Below are positions 17,953-26,701 of a DNA stretch of 64,000 bases, in pieces. How positions within the stretch are numbered: the stretch's first letter is position 1; each line of letters opens with the position of its first letter. The DNA is from Candidatus Undinarchaeales archaeon (GTDB lineage: Archaea; SpSt-1190; JASMDC01). The position numbers and the translations under genes are program-made. The notes under the pieces were generated by a model. The model was not told the origin of the DNA. It did no database searches and saw only the letters and a program-made list of their open reading frames with translations. The stretch lies in NCBI GenBank assembly GCA_030753015.1, contig JASMDC010000004.1, positions 62,001 to 126,000 on the forward strand, written 5' to 3'.

Positions 17953-18960
17953 CTAGATCCCTCCGAGCGTGGAGAGCTCCTCCACGATGCTGAGCCCCAC
18001 CGGGCAGTTCGAGGCGCATCTTCCGCAGCCCACGCAGGCGATGACACCGAAGTTGTCGGGGTAGTACTGGTACTTGTGCAGGATCCGGTTCCTCATCCGG
18101 TTCTTCCTCCCGGGCCGGGGGTTGTACCCGGAGCCGTGGAGGGTGTACTCGGGATTGCTACAGCTGTCCCACACGCGGATCCGCCGTCCCTTCCGTCCCC
18201 GGACCTCGTCCTGGATGTCAAAGCAGTGGCAGGTAGGGCAGAGATAGGTGCAGTTGTAGCACCCCAGGCATGTCTGTGCCATGTCCTCCCAGACAGGATG
18301 GTCGAACAGCGTCTTCAGCTTCTCGGGAAGCCCCGAGACGTCCACCGTTCGTTTGATGGCGCTCTCGGCGCGTTCCCTGATCTCATCGGCGGTCCCGGCC
18401 TCGTCGGTGGCCTCCTCGAAGAGCTCCTCGTTCTCCGTAAGAAGCGTCTTTCCTTTCTCGGTGACGCTCCGCACGAGGAACCGGTCACCCATGTCCACCA
18501 AGAGCAGGTCCAGCCCTGTGGTGTCGAAGGGACCGGCGCCCAGTGAGGTGCAGAAGCAGTTCCTACCGGGGATCGCGCACGCCAGGCCTACGAGCACCGT
18601 ATTCTCCCGCCGTCTGATGTAGTAAGGGTCCTTGAAGTCCTTCGTGAACAGCGGATCCAGGATGGCGAAAGAGCGTGCGTCACAGGGCCGGATGCCAAGG
18701 ACCATCCGCTTTATCGTCTCGGGCGTTCGTTCGGCGATCGTCTTCCCATCGAAGGCGAACAGCTCCTCAGTCTGCGGGAAGAATATCTTCTTAGGAGGCA
18801 CCACGGAGTTCGCATAATCCCATGCGATGTCGGATGCCTTGCTCACGGTCTCGAAGGAGACCGTCGTGCCCTTCCTGACGGGGGCTATGACCTCGTATCC
18901 CAGCTTGGTGATGAGCTCGTCGAGCCTGTCCTTTTTGAGTACAGCGTCCATGATGATCAC
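17953..18960 (-). CDS. flxB: 4Fe-4S dicluster subunit, FlxB/HydB/AsrA-like
   Basis: The 335-residue protein has a C-terminal ferredoxin-like part with CLGCYNCTYLCPTCHC and CVGCGRCASNCPVGLS, preceded by a domain with GIRPCDARSFAILD and GLACAIPGRNCFCTSLGAGP, as in the beta subunits of sulfhydrogenase and in AsrA. It relays electrons between the NAD(P)-binding FlxA-like subunit and the next iron-sulfur subunits. Genes on either side are adjacent without gaps. An AsrA role is less likely because no siroheme sulfite reductase subunit AsrC is present. Confidence 0.8.
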   Translation of the reverse strand: MIIMDAVLKKDRLDELITKLGYEVIAPVRKGTTVSFETVSKASDIAWDYANSVVPPKKIFFPQTEELFAFDGKTIAERTPETIKRMVLGIRPCDARSFAILDPLFTKDFKDPYYIRRRENTVLVGLACAIPGRNCFCTSLGAGPFDTTGLDLLLVDMGDRFLVRSVTEKGKTLLTENEELFEEATDEAGTADEIRERAESAIKRTVDVSGLPEKLKTLFDHPVWEDMAQTCLGCYNCTYLCPTCHCFDIQDEVRGRKGRRIRVWDSCSNPEYTLHGSGYNPRPGRKNRMRNRILHKYQYYPDNFGVIACVGCGRCASNCPVGLSIVEELSTLGGI

Positions 18961-19911
18961 CTACTGGATGAAGTCCTCCTCATCATCCGTCTTGAACGAC
19001 CCGAGCAGCGGCTTGGCCTCGGGATCGGTGCCGGAGGAGTACCCGAAGATGTCCTCAGCCTCGCGTGCCATCCTCTTGTTCAGGGTCATGAGGGGGATGC
19101 CCACGGGGCAGGCGCGTTCGCACGCGCCGCACTCCGCACACCGTCCCGCGTGGTGGAAGGCGCGAATGAAGTGCCACATGGTGTTCTCGGAGAGGTTCAC
19201 GGACCTCTTGACCCAGTTGGGCTTGAGCGAGTCACCCGCGCAAACCTCGCAGAAGCAGAGCGGGCACGCCTGTCGGCAGGCAAAGCACCGGATGCATTTG
19301 CTGAACTTGTCAGACCAAAACGCCCAGCGCTCCTCTGCGCTCATGCCCTCGGTGGGATCGCTCGCCTCCCCGCCGCGGGGCTCAACGGGCTCACCCAGCA
19401 TGACGTCGGCCATGAGCGGGGTGGGGTAGGTACAGGTGAGGCACTCGTCGAACAGCACGTCCTCCTTCTTCAAGGTCTGCTCGCCGTCCCTCGTCTTGAT
19501 GATGAACGTGTCGCCATCCTCGGATATCTCGAGGATGTCGTCCTCGATAACCTCCTGATAGAGCTTGTCCGGTTCGATCATCCCCGTGCAGGGAACACCC
19601 AGGATGACGAGGTCGTCCCGCTCGACACCCCGTTCCTGCAATACCTGAATCAGGGCGCGGGCATCGCACCCCTTGACGATCAGGGCGACCTTCTTCTTCT
19701 CGGGGTCCGTGGGGGGCTCGAGCGTAAGGTATACGGTGAGGTTGTGCTTGCACATGGGCGTGAGGATCAGCCGGTCAGCATCGTCCGGCGAGGTGATGAT
19801 GCAGGGTCTCGCACCCTGGCCTAACTCCCCCTTCTCGTAGCCGATCACGGACGCCACCTTGCCCGTGCTGAGAAGGTCGCGGACGGTGTCCCTCATCTTC
19901 TCTTCGTCCAT
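18961..19911 (-). CDS. flxC: Iron-sulfur subunit, FlxC-like
   Basis: A 316-residue cytoplasmic iron-sulfur protein with an N-terminal domain like coenzyme F420 dehydrogenase beta subunits (KGCDARALIQVLQERG, ILGVPCTGMI), then CIRCFACRQACPLCFC and CAECGACERACPVGIP, enough for two [4Fe-4S] clusters. It corresponds in order and content to FlxC of FlxABCD-HdrABC clusters. The ATG at 19911 follows a GGAGGT ribosome site; a 36-codon upstream extension overlaps the neighbouring gene and is rejected. It probably conducts electrons between FlxB- and FlxD-like subunits. Confidence 0.78.
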   Translation of the reverse strand: MDEEKMRDTVRDLLSTGKVASVIGYEKGELGQGARPCIITSPDDADRLILTPMCKHNLTVYLTLEPPTDPEKKKVALIVKGCDARALIQVLQERGVERDDLVILGVPCTGMIEPDKLYQEVIEDDILEISEDGDTFIIKTRDGEQTLKKEDVLFDECLTCTYPTPLMADVMLGEPVEPRGGEASDPTEGMSAEERWAFWSDKFSKCIRCFACRQACPLCFCEVCAGDSLKPNWVKRSVNLSENTMWHFIRAFHHAGRCAECGACERACPVGIPLMTLNKRMAREAEDIFGYSSGTDPEAKPLLGSFKTDDEEDFIQ

Positions 19912-19913
19912 GG

Positions 19914-20339
19914 TCAGACCTCCCTCACGAACTGCTCGTTCGGTCCGAGCTTCCGCACGTCCTCGGTGACCTTCTTGATCACGTCCGCGAACTTCGGGCC
20001 CTCGGAGGCGGAGACCCAACTCATCTGGACCCGACCGGAATCTATGCCCACGTACTCCAAGAGCCGCGTTATGAGGTTCATTCTCCTTCGGGCGAAGTAG
20101 TTGCCCTGGATGTAGTGGCAGTCACCCGGATGACAACCCGAGATCAGCACCCCGTCCGCGCCCTGTTGCAGGGCATGGAGCACCAGCAGGGGATTGATCC
20201 GGCCGCTGCACATCACTCGCACCACCCGAACGCTGGGCGGGTACTGGATCCTGCTGGTGCCAGTGAGGTCCGCTCCCGCGTACGAGCACCAGTTGCACAG
20301 GAATGCCACGATCTTGGGCTCAAAGTCGTCCTCTGCCAT
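19914..20339 (-). CDS. flxD: MvhD/FlxD-like [2Fe-2S] subunit
   Basis: The 141-residue protein has the MvhD family pattern: FLCNWCSYAGADLTG at the start, VRVMCSGRINPLLVLHAL in the middle and GVLISGCHPGDCHYIQGN near residue 80. MvhD-type proteins carry a [2Fe-2S] cluster and dock onto HdrA to deliver electrons to its bifurcating FAD. Its place directly after hdrA fits. The start at 20339 is set by homology; six bases separate it from the hdrA stop. Confidence 0.88.
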   Translation of the reverse strand: MAEDDFEPKIVAFLCNWCSYAGADLTGTSRIQYPPSVRVVRVMCSGRINPLLVLHALQQGADGVLISGCHPGDCHYIQGNYFARRRMNLITRLLEYVGIDSGRVQMSWVSASEGPKFADVIKKVTEDVRKLGPNEQFVREV

Positions 20340-20344
20340 GGTTA

Positions 20345-23300
20345 TCACCACTCCGTCATTGCATCGAGCGTGGACATCAGCTGCTCGTCCGTGAATCCCT
20401 TCTGCTGCATCGCACCCGACAGACAGGCAGCGGCGCACGAGCCGCAGCCCTTGCACAGCGAAGCGTTCACCGATGCCACGGTCACCTCCTGGCCCGACCG
20501 CTGCTTCCTGGTGACCAGCTCCACGGCACTATAGGGACAGACCTCGACGCAGAACCCACATCCGCGGCACAGCGACTCATCCACCGAGGAGATGGTCGCA
20601 ATGGTCTCCATCTCCGTCTTCGATATGATGGTGCCGGCCCTGGACGCGACGGCATTCGCCTGGGCGATGGTCTCATCCAGGAGCTTGGGGAAGTGTGCGG
20701 ACCCACACAGGAAGACACCGTCGGTGGCGAAATCCACGGGCCGGAGCTTTGCATGCGCCTCGAGGTAGAATCCATCGGGCCCCACGGGGACCTTGAAGGC
20801 CTGGCTCAGACCCTCGGTCTCGTTGGGGACGATGGGGGTGCTCAGGACAACGAGGTCGGCCTTGATCCTGAGGGTTTTGCCGAGGAAGTGGTCATAGACA
20901 TCGACCGTTCCGTCCTCTGCGACCTCCGGCTCGCTGTTGGCCGAGTAGCGCACGAACAGGACGCCCTTCGTCCGGGCTTCCGTGTAGAGGGGCTCCCAGA
21001 GGCCATAGGTCTGGATGTCCCGGAAGAGCACGAAGACGTTCGTCTTGGGTGACCTCTCCTTCAGACTGATCGCGTTCTTTACGGCCTGGATGCAGCATAT
21101 CCTCGAGCAGTAGGTCCTCGGTGGCGTGTTCTCGCGGGAGCCGACGCACTGGATCATGACCACGTTCTTCGCATCGGTATCGTCCAATCGCGTCTCCAGC
21201 TCTGCCTGTGTGATGACCTTGTCCGAGGTGGAGTGGTGGAAGTATCCCTCCGGATCGAGGGGACTCCCGCCTGTGGCGAGGACGGCGGCACCGAATTGGA
21301 TCTCTTCGTCGTTCAGTCTGGCCTTGAAGTTCCCGACGCTGCCTGAAACGTCCTCGAGCACGGCATCGGTGACGACGCTGATGAGCTCGTTGGAGGTCAC
21401 CCTCTTGGTGAACTCCTCCGCGATCTCCTTCCCGCTCTGGCCCGTGTGCAGACGTGGAACGTCGAGTAGGACTCCGCCCAGATGGTCAGACCTCTCCGCC
21501 AGGGTCACGGGGAAGCCCATTTCGGCGATGGCCAGGGCCGCGGTCATCCCGGCGACGCCCCCGCCAACGACGAGTGCTGACTGCTCCACGGTGAACTTCT
21601 CGATATGAAGGGGTTCAAGAAGACGGACCCGTTCCACCGACATGCGGACCAGGTCCTTGGCCTTCTCCGTGGCCCGCTCCTTCTCCTCCCGGTGGACCCA
21701 CGAGCAGTGTTCACGAATGTTCGCAAGGTCGAAGAGATGCGGGTTCAGTCCGGCTTCCCGCTGGGTGCCCTGGAAGAGGGGCTCGTGTGTCCGGGGGGTG
21801 CAGGCGGCCACCACGATCCGGTTCAGGTCGTGCTCCTTGATGGCCTCCTTGATCTTCAACTGATGATCTGAAGAACACGCGTAGATGGTCTCGGCCGAGT
21901 GTACGACATTGTCCAGGGTCTTCGCGTACTCGGCGACCTCCCGAACGTTCACCACGCTGCTGATGTTGATACCGCAGTGACAGACGAACACGCCGATCCT
22001 GGGCTTTCCGGATACGTCCTTCTCAGGGGGCAGTTCCTTTGACGATACGAGCTCGCCCCGGGCCTCGGAGATGGCCGCGCCCGCCTTGGCAGCAGCCCCG
22101 CTCGCCTGGGCCACGGTCTCGGGTATGTCCTTCGGTCCCTGGGATACTCCTGCGACGAATATCCCCGGCCGGTTCGTCTCCAGGGGCCTGTCCAGCGAGG
22201 TCCGCAGGTAGCCGAAGTCATCAATCTCAAGGCCGAGCGTCTCCGCGAGCCTGGATATGTTGGGTGTCGGGTCGAGCCCGGTACCGAGCACCACCATGTC
22301 GAAGTCCATCGTCCGGATCTTTCCGGTGTCCAGGTCCTCGTACTTGAGCGAGAGGCCCTCTGTCCTGGGATCTATCCGGATCGCGCCGATCCGTGATCGT
22401 ACGTAAGTGATCCCGAACTCGTTCTTGCCCCTCTCGTAGAACTCGTTGAACGCCTTACCACAGGCACGGACGTCCATGTAGAACATGTAGGGCTCGATGT
22501 CCGGATCGTGCTCTTTTGCGATGATTGCCTCTTTCGTCGTCATCATGCAGCATACCGACGAGCAGAGGTCCCTGTTGATGTGGGGGTTCCTCGAACCCAC
22601 GCATTGGATGAACGCGATCCTTCGCGGCGTTGTTCCGTCCGACGGCTTCTTCACATGTCCGCCGGTAGGACCGGAGGCGCTGAGGTATCGCTCGAACTCC
22701 AGCGAGGTCAGGACGTCGGGATGATGGTAGCCGAGCTCCGTCTGGTTGGTAGGATCGAACGGAGTGAAGCCCGTGGCGACGATGACCGAGCCGACGTCGA
22801 TGTCGAACTTCCGGTCCTCCTGCTCGAAGTCGATCGCACCGGCCCCGCACGCCTTCTCACAGAGGCGACACACACCCTTCGCGTGATAGAGACATTTCTC
22901 CTTGTCCATCACGGCAACCAGAGGCACAGCCTGGGGGAAGGGGATGCGGACGTTCTTGGTAACGACCGTCCCGGCGTTGTACTCGTCGGAAATCTTTATG
23001 GGGCATTTCTCCTGGCATAGCCCACAGCCGGTACACTTCTCCTCGTCCACAAAACGTGTCTTCTTCTTGATGGTGAGGCTGAAAGCACCCGCCTCTCCAG
23101 TGATGCCCTCCACCGTGGACATGGTCAGGAGCTCTATGTTCGGATGCCGCGCAATCCCAACGAGCTTCGGGCCCAGGATGCACATAGAGCAGTCGAGTGT
23201 GGGGAAGGTCTTGTCCAGCTGCGCCATCCGTCCACCGATGCTCGGCCCCTTCTCGATGAGGTACACCTTGAACCCAGAATCAGCAAGGTCGAGGGACGCC

Positions 23301-23407
23301 TGCATCCCGGCGATCCCGCCGCCGATGACCGCGACGGCGCCAACCTTCTTGCTCGCCGGTGGTGCCCCCTGGGCCTTATCATCCTTGGTCTCGTCAGTGT
23401 TGTTCAT
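20345..23407 (-). CDS. hdrA: Heterodisulfide reductase subunit A, long double-flavin form
   Basis: The 1020-residue protein contains two HdrA-like halves. The first has the FAD motif IGGGIAGMQASLDLADSG (residues 28-45), PTLDCSMCILGPKL, and [4Fe-4S] motifs CTGCGLCQEKCP and CRLCEKACGAG. The second FAD motif, VGGGVAGMTAALAIAEMG, begins near residue 605. The C-terminus has CRGCGFCVEVCPYSAVEL and CKGCGSCAAACLSGAM. HdrA bifurcates electrons between ferredoxin and the HdrBC branch. Most methanogen HdrA proteins are about 650 residues, so this is a fused or duplicated form. It lies between hdrB and the flxD-like gene in one operon. Confidence 0.9.
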   Translation of the reverse strand: MNNTDETKDDKAQGAPPASKKVGAVAVIGGGIAGMQASLDLADSGFKVYLIEKGPSIGGRMAQLDKTFPTLDCSMCILGPKLVGIARHPNIELLTMSTVEGITGEAGAFSLTIKKKTRFVDEEKCTGCGLCQEKCPIKISDEYNAGTVVTKNVRIPFPQAVPLVAVMDKEKCLYHAKGVCRLCEKACGAGAIDFEQEDRKFDIDVGSVIVATGFTPFDPTNQTELGYHHPDVLTSLEFERYLSASGPTGGHVKKPSDGTTPRRIAFIQCVGSRNPHINRDLCSSVCCMMTTKEAIIAKEHDPDIEPYMFYMDVRACGKAFNEFYERGKNEFGITYVRSRIGAIRIDPRTEGLSLKYEDLDTGKIRTMDFDMVVLGTGLDPTPNISRLAETLGLEIDDFGYLRTSLDRPLETNRPGIFVAGVSQGPKDIPETVAQASGAAAKAGAAISEARGELVSSKELPPEKDVSGKPRIGVFVCHCGINISSVVNVREVAEYAKTLDNVVHSAETIYACSSDHQLKIKEAIKEHDLNRIVVAACTPRTHEPLFQGTQREAGLNPHLFDLANIREHCSWVHREEKERATEKAKDLVRMSVERVRLLEPLHIEKFTVEQSALVVGGGVAGMTAALAIAEMGFPVTLAERSDHLGGVLLDVPRLHTGQSGKEIAEEFTKRVTSNELISVVTDAVLEDVSGSVGNFKARLNDEEIQFGAAVLATGGSPLDPEGYFHHSTSDKVITQAELETRLDDTDAKNVVMIQCVGSRENTPPRTYCSRICCIQAVKNAISLKERSPKTNVFVLFRDIQTYGLWEPLYTEARTKGVLFVRYSANSEPEVAEDGTVDVYDHFLGKTLRIKADLVVLSTPIVPNETEGLSQAFKVPVGPDGFYLEAHAKLRPVDFATDGVFLCGSAHFPKLLDETIAQANAVASRAGTIISKTEMETIATISSVDESLCRGCGFCVEVCPYSAVELVTRKQRSGQEVTVASVNASLCKGCGSCAAACLSGAMQQKGFTDEQLMSTLDAMTEW

Positions 23408-23408
23408 C

Positions 23409-24266
23409 TCACTCCACCTCCAAGACCTTCAGCGGGGATACCATGTTCCGGCTCAGGCCCAGTTCCGAGGGATCTATCCCGAGGGCATAACCGAGGAGCT
23501 GTGTGAAGTAGAGGATCGGGATCTGGAACTTCTTCTTGAGCACCCGCTCCACCTTGAACTGGATCCCGTCCAGGGCCATGTGACACATGGGGCAGGGAAC
23601 GACGATGAAGTCTGCTCCCGCGTCCTGCGCCTCGGTGAGGATCTCCCCCGCCAGGGCGTAGGCATGATCCTCGTTCGTTACCATGAGCGGACCGCCGCAG
23701 CATTTGGACTTCCTCTCGAAGGGCAGGGGCTCCGCTCCCGCGAGCTTGATGATGGTATCGAGCGACGTGGGATTCTCCGGGTCCTCGTAGGCGACCTCCG
23801 CGGGCCGCACGATCAGGCACCCGTAGTAGCCGACGCCCTTCTTCCCCTTCAGGCGTCGCTTCACCTTCTTCTCGATTTCCTCGGATCCGAGGTCGTTGAC
23901 GAGCACATCGAGAAAACGCCTCGACTCGACCGTGCCCTCGAATTTCACGTCCATGATGTCGTTGATCTTGGTACGGAGCGCCTCGTCCTCGAGGAGCTCG
24001 CGATGCGCCCTCTTGACCCGGTTGAAGCATGCGCTGCACACCATGACGAGGTCCATTCCCTCCTTCTCTGCAACGGCCAGGTTCCTCGCCGGCAGTGCCA
24101 CCGAGGCGACGTGGTCGAGGGCCCCTACCTCCAACGCACCACAACAGTTCCAGTCCTCGATCTCTACAAGCTCGATGCCGAGCGCCTTGGCCACGGCCTT
24201 GGTCGACATGTTGTATTCCTTTGCAGAGGAGTCCAGGGAGCACCCGGGGAAATAGGCGTACTTCAT
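23409..24266 (-). CDS. hdrB: Heterodisulfide reductase subunit B
   Basis: The 285-residue protein carries both CCG domains of HdrB: first YFPGCSLDSSAKEY, NCCGALEVG and CSACFNRV; second SKCCGGPLMV and CPMCHMAL. These cysteines hold the non-cubane [4Fe-4S] clusters that reduce disulfides in methanogen HdrB. In organisms without coenzyme M, HdrB-like subunits act on other disulfides such as DsrC; the true substrate here is unknown. The start overlaps the hdrC stop by four bases and the stop is one base from hdrA. Confidence 0.9.
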   Translation of the reverse strand: MKYAYFPGCSLDSSAKEYNMSTKAVAKALGIELVEIEDWNCCGALEVGALDHVASVALPARNLAVAEKEGMDLVMVCSACFNRVKRAHRELLEDEALRTKINDIMDVKFEGTVESRRFLDVLVNDLGSEEIEKKVKRRLKGKKGVGYYGCLIVRPAEVAYEDPENPTSLDTIIKLAGAEPLPFERKSKCCGGPLMVTNEDHAYALAGEILTEAQDAGADFIVVPCPMCHMALDGIQFKVERVLKKKFQIPILYFTQLLGYALGIDPSELGLSRNMVSPLKVLEVE

Positions 24267-24856
24267 TCCTTCCCCCCCCCCTTTGTACCAAAGAGCCTTC
24301 TGACCTTCGAGGAGCCCTCTATCCAGTGGGGCAGCAGCGGGATCTTACCCTTGAGGAACATCCTGAGCCCGAGCTCCGTGTAGCCGAGCGCGCCGATGGG
24401 CCCCTTTCCGAAGAGGAGGTATCGGGTCATCATCTCGGGCTCGAAGATGCGTCCATAGCGGCGGACGGTCCCGGCGAACGCCCGATCGAAGATGGGCTTG
24501 GAGCTACCGAGCTTGATGCGGCCCGCATCCGATTCCTTGAGCGCGATCCTTCGCAGGGATTCGACGACGTCGGTGAACCGCACGTTCTGTGGACATCGCT
24601 CGTAGCACATCAGACATCCGGCACAGTTCCAGATGTCCTCGGAGGAGAGCACGTCCTCCCGCATCCCCAGCAGGACCTTCCGGATGATTCGGCGGGGATT
24701 GAATCCATCATCGAGCTCGGTGATGGGGCATGAGAGCGTGCACGAGCTGCACTGGAAGCAGGCCTTGATGTTCTCGCCCCCGGGCTCTCGGGCCACCTCG
24801 TGCTTGAATTCCGAATCAAGGAGAGCGATCTCGACTTTATTTTCATCCGCTGCCAT
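24263..24856 (-). CDS. hdrC: Heterodisulfide reductase subunit C
   Basis: A 197-residue protein with two classic [4Fe-4S] motifs, CFQCSSCTLSCPI and CAGCLMCYERCPQ, as in HdrC, which passes electrons from HdrA to HdrB. A 16-codon longer start exists at 24904, but the ATG at 24856 has a GGAGG ribosome site eight bases upstream, and a TATA-like GGTTTAAG near 24886-24893 would begin transcription between the two starts. First gene of the Hdr-Flx operon. Confidence 0.88.
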   Translation of the reverse strand: MAADENKVEIALLDSEFKHEVAREPGGENIKACFQCSSCTLSCPITELDDGFNPRRIIRKVLLGMREDVLSSEDIWNCAGCLMCYERCPQNVRFTDVVESLRRIALKESDAGRIKLGSSKPIFDRAFAGTVRRYGRIFEPEMMTRYLLFGKGPIGALGYTELGLRMFLKGKIPLLPHWIEGSSKVRRLFGTKGGGKE

Positions 24857-25163
24857 GCGCGATTCCTCCAGAGCAGAGAGGGTCTTAAACCTTCCTTTTT
24901 CCATTTGGTCGGGGACGTACCTTCACGATATCCGATCCCTCCGGGACGTGCGTCGCGGCCGGGGATGATCCGTGTGGATATTCCCTATTTCCGATGGAGC
25001 TATTAACGATTGTTATCGCCATTGGGAGGGCATTTTTAAGGGTTGCTAAGATGCCCTCGCGTTTTTAATTAGAACCGGCATATCGGTTAACATTCCATGA
25101 GGCGATCCGGCGCATCCCGCCACCACAACCCCAGATCCCGGTGGGTATGTCCGTCCCACCATC
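24857..25163. other. Intergenic region with hdrC promoter and an inverted repeat
   Basis: About 300 bases without a convincing gene. On the minus strand a TATA-like GGTTTAAG (24886-24893) precedes hdrC. An 8-base perfect inverted repeat, GAGGGCAT at 25026-25033 and ATGCCCTC at 25051-25058, is followed on the plus strand by GCGTTTTTAATT; it could be a transcript end or an operator. The element AACGATTGTTAT lies near 25004-25015. Confidence 0.45.
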
Positions 25164-25340
25164 CTAATCTGTGCGAGGTTTGCCCTCTTCCGGATCGTCA
25201 TCACTGGAAACACCCTTCTTGAATTCGGACCGTGCCCTGCCAAGTGACCTGGCGAGCTCAGGTATCCTCTTCGCTCCGAAGAGGAGGACCGCTACCAGTA
25301 ATATGACCAGCCATTCCGAGAGACCGACAGAGAATACCAT
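25164..25340 (-). CDS. tatA: Twin-arginine translocase subunit TatA/TatE family
   Basis: This 58-residue protein has the complete TatA pattern: a short N-terminus, one membrane helix (WLVILLVAVLLFG), the FG hinge, an amphipathic helix AKRIPELARSLGRARSEFKKG and a charged tail. TatA forms the pore that exports folded proteins with twin-arginine signals. It lies 13 bases after moeA in the same direction and close to a molybdoenzyme whose subunit has a SRRNMF signal, so the operon provides both cargo and channel. TatC is not in this window. Confidence 0.85.
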   Translation of the reverse strand: MVFSVGLSEWLVILLVAVLLFGAKRIPELARSLGRARSEFKKGVSSDDDPEEGKPRTD

Positions 25341-25353
25341 GGTTTTTCACATC

Positions 25354-26676
25354 CTAAGGTAAGTTATCAAGAGAGTCCATGAGGAGAACGTCCACTTCCG
25401 ATCCCGCCTCGAGAGGCTCCCTTCCGGGAGGGATTACCGCAAGGCCGTGGGATCCCATCATCGAGAGCAGGCGCGACGAGCCATGGCGTCCCGCCGCCAT
25501 CCTTGCGATGTATTTTCCTTCGGACAAGCTGAGGGAGACAGCTATGATGCGGGTCTTCTTGGCCTCCCTCTTGAGGCCTGTCTCAAGGACCGCCTTTACA
25601 CTTGGCCGCTGGTACTGTTTCCTTCCACTCAGGCGTAGCACCATGGGGCGGCCGAACAGCTCGAAGGCGATCATGGCAGCGAGCGGATTGCCGGGGAGAC
25701 CCAGGACGGGGCTCGCGCCGATCCTACCGAATGCCACAGGCTTCCCGGGCTTCATGGATACCTTCCAGAAGATGAGCTCACCTATCTCGTCCAGAGTGCG
25801 GGTGACCAGATCGAACTTCCCCATGGAGACGCCGCCGGACGTGACGATCGCGTCCGCCTTCAGCCCTTCCTCAAGTCGGGACGTCAACTCATCCTGGTTA
25901 TCTCGGGCCGTAGGAAGGAGGATGGGAATCCCGCCCGCACGTGATACCTGGGACGCGATGAAGTACCGGTTCGCATCCCATATCTTGCCTGGGGAGAGCC
26001 TGAGACCCTCATCGAGGTCCTCGATCTCCCCTCCAGTTGAGATGATCGCGATCCGGGGTCTCCGGTGGACCGGGATGCGGCCAATCCCGATTGATGCCAG
26101 TATACCCACCTCCGGTGGGCGGACGACCGAGCCTTTAGTCACGGCGACCTCACCCGCGTGGAGGTTCTCCCCGCAGAGGGCGACGTGCTTCCCCTCCTTG
26201 GACTCATAGAGGATCTCAACTTGGTCCTCGCGGGGCCTAGTCCTCTCCACCATCACAACCGCATCGGCTCCAGCAGGGAGGAGTGCTCCGGTCATAATCC
26301 GTATCGCGTCCCCGGCCCCCACTTTAAGTGTGGACGCCGAGCCGGCCTCTAGCTCCCCCACCACTCTGAGGGTGGCAGGTGAATCCTCGCTCGCACCTCG
26401 CGTGTCCGACGCACGCACGGCGTAGCCGTCCATGGCTGCCCGGTCGAAAGGGGGTACGTTCATGGGGGAGACTATGTCCTCGGCAAGGACCCTGCTGAGA
26501 GCATCGAGGATCGGGACGTTCTCGATTCCCTCTACCACGTTGGTACAGGAGAATATGTGGGAGAGCGCCTCATCTATGGGAATGAGGCTCGGAGGGGCTG
26601 TCGATAGGAGAGGCATTCCCTCATCCCAAGGTGATGGGACGGCAACGACATTCTTCCTGGCACGTTCTCGTTCCAT
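25354..26676 (-). CDS. moeA: Molybdopterin molybdenumtransferase MoeA
   Basis: The 440-residue protein matches MoeA: PFDRAAMDGYAVRA, VRIMTGALLPAGADAVV-like segment (IRIMTGALLPAGADAVVMVE), IISTGGEIEDLDE, DAIVTSGGVSMGKFD and VLGLPGNPLAAMIAF. MoeA inserts molybdate (or tungstate) into adenylylated molybdopterin. The ATG at 26676 is eight bases after AGGAG, better than the GTG at 26685. It lies between torD and tatA in the molybdoenzyme locus, supporting a shared role in maturing that enzyme. Confidence 0.93.
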   Translation of the reverse strand: MERERARKNVVAVPSPWDEGMPLLSTAPPSLIPIDEALSHIFSCTNVVEGIENVPILDALSRVLAEDIVSPMNVPPFDRAAMDGYAVRASDTRGASEDSPATLRVVGELEAGSASTLKVGAGDAIRIMTGALLPAGADAVVMVERTRPREDQVEILYESKEGKHVALCGENLHAGEVAVTKGSVVRPPEVGILASIGIGRIPVHRRPRIAIISTGGEIEDLDEGLRLSPGKIWDANRYFIASQVSRAGGIPILLPTARDNQDELTSRLEEGLKADAIVTSGGVSMGKFDLVTRTLDEIGELIFWKVSMKPGKPVAFGRIGASPVLGLPGNPLAAMIAFELFGRPMVLRLSGRKQYQRPSVKAVLETGLKREAKKTRIIAVSLSLSEGKYIARMAAGRHGSSRLLSMMGSHGLAVIPPGREPLEAGSEVDVLLMDSLDNLP

Positions 26677-26701
26677 CCCTATCACTCCTGGAACATATCA
26701 C

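Noticed and set aside
17428..18546. 372-codon plus-strand frame opposite flxA/flxB
   Set aside because: Antisense shadow; minus strand has FAD, NAD and iron-sulfur motifs.
17116..18960. Anaerobic sulfite reductase AsrAB
   Set aside because: The two subunits resemble AsrA and AsrB, but there is no AsrC and they share an operon with HdrABC and an MvhD-like subunit, fitting Flx better.
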